From Sediminibacterium soli (GTDB taxonomy: Bacteria; Bacteroidota; Bacteroidia; Chitinophagales; Chitinophagaceae), in NCBI RefSeq assembly GCF_009939225.1, contig NZ_JAACJR010000003.1, positions 496,001 to 560,000 of the forward strand: a stretch of 64,000 nt of DNA, given 5' to 3'. Of this stretch, positions 57,902 to 64,000 are shown piece after piece. The notes under the pieces are model-generated. The model searched no databases. It was not told where the DNA came from and worked only from the letters and a program-made list of their open reading frames with translations. The translations under genes and the position numbers were made by a program. The stretch's first letter is position 1. Every line of letters begins with the position of its first letter.

Positions 57902-57921
57902 ATATTTGTATGTACAAATAT
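57902..57921. promoter_or_regulatory. Palindromic operator before marR
   Basis: ATATTTGTA-TG-TACAAATAT: two perfect 9-base half-sites around a 2-base centre, 22 bases upstream of the marR ATG. It has the same TTTGTA/TACAAA halves as the site before the SDR gene. Confidence 0.7.
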
Positions 57922-57943
57922 TAATTTCAGCCACTTTACACCG

Positions 57944-58020
57944 TTCTGTGTATTCTGTGTTGATTTTTTCCGAAACGCAGGAATCGCAGTTCAACACAGA
58001 ATACGGTTAGCTTTTTAACC
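57944..58020. repeat. TTCTGTGTA-type inverted repeat (marR-ruvB gap)
   Basis: GTATTCTGTGTTGA (57950-57963) and its perfect reverse complement (57991-58004) form a 14-bp stem across 27 bases. Short tandem units (TTCTGTGTATTCTGTG, then TTTTAACCTCTTTAACCTC) surround it. It has the same two-armed plan as the other repeats, with a different unit. Confidence 0.65.
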
Positions 58021-58060
58021 TCTTTAACCTCACCAATCGTCCGATTTTGTAATTTCGTTT

Positions 58061-59092
58061 ATGCCCAATGATAACCTGAACAGTGATGCCTCGAGGCTGA
58101 ATCCGGCCGACAGGGAATTTGAGAACACCATCCGTCCGCAGGAGATCGATGATTTTTCGGGGCAGCCGCAGCTGATAGAGAACCTCCGCATTTTTATCAA
58201 GGCGGCGAAGATCAGGGGAGAGGCGCTGGACCATATTCTTTTTCATGGCCCCCCGGGTCTGGGCAAGACCACACTGAGCCGGATAGTGGCCAATGAACTT
58301 GGCGTGAGCATCAGGGAAACTTCAGGACCTGTGATCGAAAAACCGGGAGACCTGGCCGGCCTGTTAACAGGTCTGCAGCCCAACGATGTGCTGTTTATTG
58401 ACGAGATACACCGTTTGAGCACGGTGGTGGAAGAATACCTGTATGCCGCCATGGAAGATTTCCGTATCGATATTCTGATCGACAGCGGACCGAGTGCGCG
58501 CAGCGTGCAGATCAACCTCAATCCTTTTACGCTGGTGGGCGCCACCACCCGCAGCGGTTTGCTGACGGCGCCGTTGCTGTCGCGTTTCGGCATCAAATCA
58601 AGACTGGAATATTACCATGCCGAAACACTTAAAAAGATCATTGAGCGAAGCGCTGCCATTCTCGATGTGCGTATCAGTTCGGATGCAGCGACGGAGATAG
58701 CCGGCCGTAGCCGTGGTACGCCGCGTATCGCCAACGGACTGCTTCGCAGGGTACGCGATTTTGCGCAGGTGCTCAACGATGGCATAGTGGATATCGGCAT
58801 CACCCAGCATGCCCTGCGTTCGCTGAATGTGGATGCACACGGGCTGGATGAGATGGATAACCGCATTCTCCTGACCATCATTGATAAATTCAAGGGCGGC
58901 CCGGTTGGCATCACCACCATTGCCACCGCCGTTGGGGAAGAACCCGGCACACTCGAGGAAGTGTATGAGCCGTTCCTGATACAGGAAGGATTTCTTCAGC
59001 GCACACCCCGTGGCCGCGAGGTTACCGCCAAAGCCTATGAACATACCGGCCGCAATCCCCGCTCCGGCAACCACCCCGATCTGTTCTCCTGA
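58061..59092 (+). CDS. ruvB: Holliday junction branch migration helicase RuvB
   Basis: The AAA+ motor that drives branch migration with RuvA. 343 residues. Landmarks: [34 protein letters not shown] (start of the family domain; key words [11 protein letters not shown]), Walker [10 protein letters not shown], Walker [11 protein letters not shown], sensor 1 GATTRSGLL, the arginine finger region [11 protein letters not shown], and the C-terminal winged helix ending [21 protein letters not shown]. ruvC lies 17 kb away. A strong bidirectional terminator follows. Confidence 0.97.
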   Translation: MPNDNLNSDASRLNPADREFENTIRPQEIDDFSGQPQLIENLRIFIKAAKIRGEALDHILFHGPPGLGKTTLSRIVANELGVSIRETSGPVIEKPGDLAGLLTGLQPNDVLFIDEIHRLSTVVEEYLYAAMEDFRIDILIDSGPSARSVQINLNPFTLVGATTRSGLLTAPLLSRFGIKSRLEYYHAETLKKIIERSAAILDVRISSDAATEIAGRSRGTPRIANGLLRRVRDFAQVLNDGIVDIGITQHALRSLNVDAHGLDEMDNRILLTIIDKFKGGPVGITTIATAVGEEPGTLEEVYEPFLIQEGFLQRTPRGREVTAKAYEHTGRNPRSGNHPDLFS

Positions 59093-59154
59093 CTCTCCGC
59101 GAACCTCCGGTCCCTGTGTTGATTTTCTAAAAATTCAGAACGTTACCCAAAAAG

Positions 59155-59187
59155 AAAAATGCCCCGAAACAACTCCGGGGCATTTTT
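59155..59187. terminator. Bidirectional terminator between ruvB and the response regulator
   Basis: AAAAATGCCCCG pairs perfectly with CGGGGCATTTTT around a 9-base loop. The stem has A and T runs on its two sides, so it works on both strands. It lies between two convergent genes. Confidence 0.9.
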
Positions 59188-59207
59188 GATTCTTTATTTT
59201 TTAGCTT

Positions 59208-59903
59208 CTAAGGCGCTACCAGCCTGAATCCGTTTCCATGGATGTTAACGATCTCGATATTGGAATCGTCTTTCAGGTATTTGCGCAGTTTGGCGATGTA
59301 TACGTCCATGCTTCGGCCGTTGAAATAGGTATCGCTGCCCCAGATCTTTTTCAGGGCCCTTTCGCGCGGCAGCAGGTCGTTCTTGTGCTCCGCCAGCATT
59401 TTCAGCAGTTCATTTTCTTTTGGAGAAAGTGTTTGGGTAATATCATCGTGTTTCAGTTCCCGCAGTTTGGGGTTGAAATGGTACCTGCCCAGGTCAAACT
59501 CCACATTGTCGTTTACCTTGTTTTCTTCCTCGTTGCGTTTAAGGATGGCGCGGATCTTCAGCAGCAGCACTTCGCTGTCGAAGGGTTTGGTAATATAATC
59601 ATCGGCACCCAGTTTATAGCCCTGGATGATATCATCCTTCATGGTCTTGGCGCTGAGAAAGAACAGGGGTATATCCGGGTCTACATCGCGGATCTCCTCT
59701 GCAAGGGTAAAACCGTCCATATTGGGCATCATTACATCCAGAAGACAGATATCAAATTTCTCGCGCTGGAATGCGGCAAGGCCCAGGCGGCCATCCCTTT
59801 CCAGGGTAACATCAAAATCGTTCAGCTCCAGATAGTTCTTCAGTACCATGCCAAGATTGGTATCATCTTCACATAAAAGGATCTTACTTTTTTTGTCTTC
59901 CAT
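59208..59903 (-). CDS. OmpR/PhoB-family response regulator (orphan)
   Basis: 231 residues. The receiver domain has D13/D14 (CEDD), the phospho-acceptor D56 (LLDVMMPNMDGF), the Ser of FFLSAKT and the Lys of ITKPFD. The C-terminal winged helix is of OmpR type (LSPKENELLKMLAEHKNDLLPRERAL, SMDVYIAKLRKYLKDDSNIEIVNIHGNGFRL). No histidine kinase is adjacent. It resembles RprY of Bacteroides in sequence style; that assignment is from memory and not certain. Confidence 0.92.
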   Translation of the reverse strand: MEDKKSKILLCEDDTNLGMVLKNYLELNDFDVTLERDGRLGLAAFQREKFDICLLDVMMPNMDGFTLAEEIRDVDPDIPLFFLSAKTMKDDIIQGYKLGADDYITKPFDSEVLLLKIRAILKRNEEENKVNDNVEFDLGRYHFNPKLRELKHDDITQTLSPKENELLKMLAEHKNDLLPRERALKKIWGSDTYFNGRSMDVYIAKLRKYLKDDSNIEIVNIHGNGFRLVAP

Positions 59904-60276
59904 GATTATTTGTTTAACGTGAAATAAAGATAAAACGAAGCCAATTCACGGATCGTTACAGCAATCTTTTGTTAAAGATGACCTTATTATTAACCGGTTG
60001 AAAAGTTGATAAGCGGTGGTGTGCCATGCGACCCGGCAACCTTTCCACTATCCTTCATTCCATCTAAATTAATCAATTCTTTCCTCCCCTGAATCCGGGT
60101 ACCGAATTTTTCTCCTCCAATACGAGGGCAAAATTATCATGCCAGCTATCGTTGAAACAAGCCTTGTTGCATGAGTAAAATTGGGTTGCTTCAACATTTT
60201 CCCCGGCTGTATCGGCCTGTCAAATTTTGTTTCGGCTCTTTTCTTATCAACTGATCGGTACCGAACATGAAACCGA
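59904..60276. other. 373-base gap between recQ and the response regulator
   Basis: There is no ORF with family resemblance. The first 30 bases upstream of the regulator contain, on the minus strand, TATCTTTA, one base from TANNTTTG. GGTTGAAAAGTTGATAAGCGG (about 59997-60017) and a partial inverted copy downstream recall the short-period repeats, and TCGGTACCGA is a small palindrome near 60255. I see no RNA gene. Confidence 0.4.
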
Positions 60277-62175
60277 TTATTTTCTTATAACCCCCTGATC
60301 ATCAATATGGATCAGTTTTTCATCCTGCAGGTGCCCGATAACGGTCCAGATTTTTTCGCGACTGTATTGCCTGAGCTGCGGTAAGAGTGTGTCGATGCTG
60401 CTGCTGGTTCCCGCCGATGCTTCTATGATCTTCCTGATGGCATCGAATTCTTCTTTGCCGATCTCCTTTCTTTTGGCGGCAAGACAATGATCGCAGATAC
60501 CACAGTCTTTTGTTCCGGTATCGCCGAAATAGTCAGCAATGAAGCGGCTCCTGCATCCTTCCGTACTGTCGATATACCGGACCACCTTTTCAAGTCTTGC
60601 TGCATACATTTTTTTGCGCTGCAGGTATTTGTCCTGGTCGATATGCAGGTATTGTGCCGGCGCACGGTTCAGCAGGTAGTGCACCTGGGGTGTATTTTTT
60701 TGCGGCAGGTATTGAATGATGCCATACGCCTGCAGCTGCTGCAGCCCCTTTGTTACCTCTTCAACAGACAACCTGCATAGTTTCGCCATCTGTCTTTCAA
60801 ACACCGATAGGCGGTTGTCAAGAATGCCTTCATAGGTCCGCAGCAGGCATTTTATTAATGGTTCGAGTGCCTGATGAACTGTTTGAAAAGTATCCATGGT
60901 TTCCCGGTCGGCCGTAAATACCACCTGTGAAGGAAGGAAGATATTTTCCGAAAAGCCGATATGCCCTTCCTGCTCCAGCACCTTCAGTGTATTGACGACC
61001 TGCAAGGTATCGAGCTGAAAATTTTTTACAAAGACCGGGAGATCGAAATCATAATACAATCCCTCGCCGTTGCCCACCGGTATATGCAGGTAATCGGCCA
61101 AAGCCTGGTAAACCTTTCTGATCACCGCAATGGGCGGAAACTTTTTATCCGGCAGCGCCAGCAGGGTCTGGCTGTCTTCGGGGCCGTAAAGCAGTGCGGC
61201 AAACGATTTCTTACCGTCTCTGCCTGCCCTGCCTGCTTCCTGGTAATAGTTTTCCAGGCAATCGGGTACATCGTAATGGATCACGCTTCGTACATCGGGT
61301 TTGTCGATGCCCATGCCAAAGGCGTTGGTGCATACCATTACCCTGATATGCCCGCTGATCCATGCCTGCTGTTTTGCCGTGCGTTCCTCTGCGGTTAACC
61401 CGGCATGGTAGTCGTCTGCCGCAATTTTGTGCAGGTTCAGTGTGCGCGCCAGCTGTTTTGTCTGGCGCCTGCTGCCGCAGTAAACAATGCTGCTGCCCGG
61501 TACATTGCTGAGCACATCGATCGTTTTATGGATCTTGCTGTCAACCCGCAGCACGCTGTAAGAGAGATTGGGCCGCTCAAAGGATTGCCGGAATATACTC
61601 GCCTCTTTTAGCCGCAGCTGTTGTACAATATCGTCCTGTACCTGCGGTGTGGCCGATGCGGTAAGGGCGATGATGCCCGCATCCGGCAGTTCTGCCCGTA
61701 AAGAAAGTATGCGCAGGTAGGCGGGACGAAAATCGTAACCCCACTGCGAAATGCAATGCGCTTCATCCACCGCTATCAACCCGATATCCATGGCCGGAAG
61801 CCATTCCCTGAACACCGTCGATTCGATACGTTCAGGAGACACATACAGGAATTTGTAAACACCGCCGGCCGTTTCGGCGAGGGTGTTCTTAACTTCCCAT
61901 ACCGTCATGCCGCTGTGCAGTGCCGCAGCGCTGATGTTTCTTTTTTTCAGATTCTCCACCTGGTCCTGCATCAGTGCAATCAGCGGACTGATCACCAGGC
62001 AAACACCGTCCATCAGCAGCGCCGGCACCTGGAAGCAGATTGATTTACCCCCGCCCGTCGGCAGCAAAGCCAATGTATCCCTTCCCGCCAATACAGACCC
62101 GATGATCTCCTCCTGCATCGGCCGGAAGGCCTTGTGCTGCCAGTGGGTTTGGAGGATGTATAGAGGAGAGGGCAT
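60277..62175 (-). CDS. recQ: RecQ-family ATP-dependent DNA helicase
   Basis: 632 residues. Helicase motifs: FRPMQEEII (motif 0), LLPTGGGKSICFQ (Walker A), VDEAHCISQWGYDFRPAY (DEAH box and the RecQ aromatic loop), ALTASAT, STIVYCGSR-like SSIVYCGSRR and YYQEAGRAGRDG (motif VI). The zinc cysteines lie late, near residues 550-575 (CRSRFIADYFGD, DCGICDHC). A short winged-helix-like end replaces an HRDC domain, so it is the short RecQ type. The ATG (62173-62175) touches the left arm of the family B element: the arm unit ACTCACG reads ACTCATG here. Confidence 0.93.
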   Translation of the reverse strand: MPSPLYILQTHWQHKAFRPMQEEIIGSVLAGRDTLALLPTGGGKSICFQVPALLMDGVCLVISPLIALMQDQVENLKKRNISAAALHSGMTVWEVKNTLAETAGGVYKFLYVSPERIESTVFREWLPAMDIGLIAVDEAHCISQWGYDFRPAYLRILSLRAELPDAGIIALTASATPQVQDDIVQQLRLKEASIFRQSFERPNLSYSVLRVDSKIHKTIDVLSNVPGSSIVYCGSRRQTKQLARTLNLHKIAADDYHAGLTAEERTAKQQAWISGHIRVMVCTNAFGMGIDKPDVRSVIHYDVPDCLENYYQEAGRAGRDGKKSFAALLYGPEDSQTLLALPDKKFPPIAVIRKVYQALADYLHIPVGNGEGLYYDFDLPVFVKNFQLDTLQVVNTLKVLEQEGHIGFSENIFLPSQVVFTADRETMDTFQTVHQALEPLIKCLLRTYEGILDNRLSVFERQMAKLCRLSVEEVTKGLQQLQAYGIIQYLPQKNTPQVHYLLNRAPAQYLHIDQDKYLQRKKMYAARLEKVVRYIDSTEGCRSRFIADYFGDTGTKDCGICDHCLAAKRKEIGKEEFDAIRKIIEASAGTSSSIDTLLPQLRQYSREKIWTVIGHLQDEKLIHIDDQGVIRK

Positions 62176-62680
62176 GAGTTGGCGTGAGTTGATGGGTTAT
62201 GTTTGGGTGATCATTCGGGTGAGCATGAGAAAGCAGCGTGAGATATATTCTCCGGTTTTTTCGTTTGATAAGGGTTCGTAATAGCCCAGTTCCGCAGCAA
62301 TATCCAAGGCTGTATCGACTTCGATAAGAGAGCTTCTCGCAATTTCAAAAAAGCATCTTCTGTCATTGGGATAACTTCTTGAGCAATCTTCTGCAATATT
62401 AAGATGAATTGACAATGCGGCCCGGCGAATTTGCTGAACCAGGTTATACCGCTCTTCCGGAGGAGAATTTCTGCTTACTCTGTAAATAGTCAGCAATAAT
62501 TGTTTCGACAATTGATAAACATCCAGTTTGGTATGTGCTAAAGTGAGGTGCATGCTGCCATTCTAAATTACCACCCCCCATAAAACCCCAATAGCGTATT
62601 TATACCTAATCAACCCATTCCACATCACCCCCTGCTCACGCCAACTCACGCCTCAGGTCTGACGTCTCACGCCCCCTCAC
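62175..62680. mobile_element. Candidate element: four-helix-bundle gene inside family B inverted arms
   Basis: TGAGTTGGCGTGAG (62175-62188) is perfectly complementary to 62635-62648. Inside this, ATGGGTT (62192-62198) pairs with AACCCAT (62612-62618). The only gene between the arms is the four-helix-bundle ORF, whose stop (62197-62199) overlaps the inner arm. The right arm goes on as CCTCAGG and CTCACG units to about 62680, inside the P-ATPase gene. The right arm is homologous to the one at 12499-12575. No target duplication is obvious. The status as a mobile element is inference from structure and from the dispersed copies. Confidence 0.5.
62197..62553 (-). CDS. Four-helix-bundle protein (23S rRNA intervening-sequence protein family)
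   Basis: 118 residues, all-helical, of the family known as 23S rRNA IVP / S23 (PF05635). Landmarks: LDVYQLSKQLLLTIYRVSRNSPPEERYNLVQQIRRAALSIHLNIAEDCSRS (key words IRRAALSIHLNIAEDCSR), FFEIARSSLIEVDTALDIAAELGY and the closing LTRMITQ helix. The family is related in fold to Avd, the RNA-binding accessory protein of diversity-generating retroelements. In Leptospira and other bacteria its genes sit within hairpin-forming intervening sequences of 23S rRNA. No rRNA is here. The gene lies between recQ and a P-ATPase, enclosed by inverted family B arms. Confidence 0.88.
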   Translation of the reverse strand: MHLTLAHTKLDVYQLSKQLLLTIYRVSRNSPPEERYNLVQQIRRAALSIHLNIAEDCSRSYPNDRRCFFEIARSSLIEVDTALDIAAELGYYEPLSNEKTGEYISRCFLMLTRMITQT

Positions 62681-64000
62681 CACTTTCTTAAAATTCAGCC
62701 TCACCGAATTCACCGCCAGCACTACATCGCTCAGTCCCATTACCAGTGCGCCGAACGTGGGACTGAGGAATCCGAGGGCGGCTACGGGTATGGCGACGAT
62801 ATTGTAGGCAAAGGCCCAGAACAGGTTTTGGCGAATGGTGATATAGGTGTGCTTGCCGAGGCCGAGAGACAGGGGCAGGTTCTTCAGTCCATGGTTCATC
62901 AATACCACCTGTGCGCTTTGCATGGCAATATGCGAGGCATCGCTTAATGATACGCCCACGGTTGCCCGGGCCAGTGCGGGTGCATCGTTGATGCCGTCGC
63001 CTACCATGGCAACGGGTGCGTTTTTATTGAGTGCGGCAATCTTTTCCAGCTTCTGCTGCGGTGTTTGTTCCGCAATCACCTCTTCTATGCCGAGCGCGGC
63101 GGCTACCTGTTCGCATTTCTGTTTCTGGTCACCGCTGAGCAGGATGGTTTTGATACCTGCTGATTTCAGCATGGCGATTACCTGTTTTGCCTCCGGTCTT
63201 ATTTCATCGGCCACATCCACCCATCCGAGCAGCCGGTTATTTTTGAGGATATAAACATTGTGCGAGCGGTCATCCGTCAAACGCGCCGCCGCGGCATAAG
63301 AGGTGGCAAGGTATTCGTTGCCTTCTTTATCGAGGGCTTTCATACCCAGTCCCTTTACTTCTTCGATCTTCGCCCAGCGGATATCATCCTTTGTCTTCCA
63401 GCTCCGGGCGATGGCTTTGCCGATAGGATGGCTGGAATATTTTTCGAGGGAAAAAACGATGCGTTGGAATGCATAGGCAGTTACTCCGGTAACATTGGTG
63501 CCGTATGCATGCGGATCATTCCCCTGCCACAGACCAAAATCGGTGATCGTGAACAGGCCGGTGGTCAGCGTACCGGTCTTGTCGAACACCACCTGCCTGA
63601 TATTGCGGAATACTTCCAGGCTCCTGGCGTTTTTAAAAAGAACGCCATTTCTGGCGGCGCGCCCAAGACCCACCGCAATGGCTGCGGGTGTTGCCAGTCC
63701 CATGGCGCAGGGACAGGCGATCACCAGCACCGCAATGCTTCTCAGCAGGCTTTCGGTAAAATTATGTCCGGCTGCAAAATAATTGAGGAGCAGGGTAAGC
63801 AGCGCGATACTGATGACAACAGGAACGAAAACGGCGCTGATCTTATCCGCGAGCTGCTGTATGGGCGGTTTTTCTGCCTGTGCATCGCTCACCATTTTCA
63901 GGATATTGGCCAGCACGGTATCTTCTCCTACGGCGGTAACATATGTTTTTATGGTACCCTCCACCACGGTGCTGCCGCCGATCAGCCTGTCGTGCATCTT
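62636..64000 (-). CDS. Copper-type P1B ATPase, C-terminal two-thirds (truncated by window edge)
   Basis: The frame is open to base 64000, so the N-terminal metal-binding domain, the first helices and most of the actuator domain lie outside the window. Visible are the end of the actuator domain (GGSTVVEGTIKTYVTAVGEDT), the metal site CPC (VIACPCAMGLATPAAIAVG), the phosphorylation motif DKTGTLTTG, an HP motif (SSHPIGKA), GDGINDAPALARA and two final helices (LGFLSPTFGALVMGLSDV). CPC with these motifs marks a Cu(I) exporter (CopA/CtpA-like). The last residues, VRGRETSDLRRELA, are encoded by the family B repeat arm and are not part of the usual protein. Confidence 0.92.
   Translation of the reverse strand, partial: KMHDRLIGGSTVVEGTIKTYVTAVGEDTVLANILKMVSDAQAEKPPIQQLADKISAVFVPVVISIALLTLLLNYFAAGHNFTESLLRSIAVLVIACPCAMGLATPAAIAVGLGRAARNGVLFKNARSLEVFRNIRQVVFDKTGTLTTGLFTITDFGLWQGNDPHAYGTNVTGVTAYAFQRIVFSLEKYSSHPIGKAIARSWKTKDDIRWAKIEEVKGLGMKALDKEGNEYLATSYAAAARLTDDRSHNVYILKNNRLLGWVDVADEIRPEAKQVIAMLKSAGIKTILLSGDQKQKCEQVAAALGIEEVIAEQTPQQKLEKIAALNKNAPVAMVGDGINDAPALARATVGVSLSDASHIAMQSAQVVLMNHGLKNLPLSLGLGKHTYITIRQNLFWAFAYNIVAIPVAALGFLSPTFGALVMGLSDVVLAVNSVRLNFKKVVRGRETSDLRRELA

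Noticed and set aside
62197..62553. Annotation as ribosomal protein S23
   Set aside because: The S23 label is a historical name for the 23S intervening-sequence protein family; it is not a standard ribosomal protein and no rRNA is near.

Overview
The window looks like a chromosomal segment of a Bacteroidota bacterium, most likely of the Chitinophagaceae. The signs are: promoters of the TTTG-N20-TANNTTTG type and no visible Shine-Dalgarno sequences; Bacteroidota gene sets such as ftsX-DUF3098-uppP and pheT-coiled-coil-zapA-rny; an F-type ATP synthase subunit a with a signal peptide; a TonB receptor with an N-terminal carboxypeptidase-like domain; and a tricorn-like S41 protease. I see no rRNA, tRNA, CRISPR array or prophage. 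Most of the window is core housekeeping sequence.

Layout. 1-6352: the end of a SUI1/YciH gene, then a leftward cluster dnaB-rsmE-acyltransferase-like-dnaX-CDGSH protein. 6843-12282: pheT, coiled-coil protein, zapA, rny, rplS. 12659-15430: tatA, gatA, a lytic transglycosylase. 15434-21138 (leftward): pabB, an acidic low-complexity protein, purA, rel/spoT. 21342-28198: an ABC exporter, a small ORF plus a frameshifted nucleotidyltransferase, and atpBEFHA without atpG. 28391-36033: TonB receptor, small membrane and secreted proteins, a paralogous membrane-protein pair with a winged-helix regulator, an ABC-2 transporter and a LolA-like protein. 36114-42855: pdxA, rsmA, a 2-hydroxyacid dehydrogenase, greA, HIT protein, ruvC, a flippase-like membrane protein and a DUF3108 protein. 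42869-48030 (leftward): zinc-ribbon membrane protein, MBL hydrolase, MFS transporter, uppP, DUF3098, ftsX. 48380-56263: leuS, small secreted proteins, a tricorn protease gene with an in-frame TAG, an M23 peptidase. 56313-64000: SDR and its probable MarR regulator, ruvB, an orphan response regulator, recQ, a four-helix-bundle (23S-IVP-like) gene and the end of a copper-type P-ATPase.

The least ordinary signal is in the spaces between genes. Many intergenic gaps hold degenerate short-period repeats (period about 7-10 bp), often as two inverted arms. At least six sequence families share this design. One family (unit CGTGAGTTNN) occurs at five places. One copy encloses the four-helix-bundle gene, with a 14-bp perfect inverted repeat outside and a 7-bp one inside. 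Another copy, near 12.3-12.6 kb, has the same right-arm sequence but no gene. A third is read through in frame inside leuS, and an arm encodes the C-terminal tail of the P-ATPase. The plan, an ORF enclosed by inverted arms, matches the known intervening sequences of 23S rRNA that carry the same protein family. I propose it as a candidate small mobile element.

Other leads are: an A9 run in dnaX placed exactly where slippage would give a gamma-sized product; an intrinsic-terminator hairpin in the greA leader; paired palindromic operators in front of marR and its SDR neighbour; and two broken genes.
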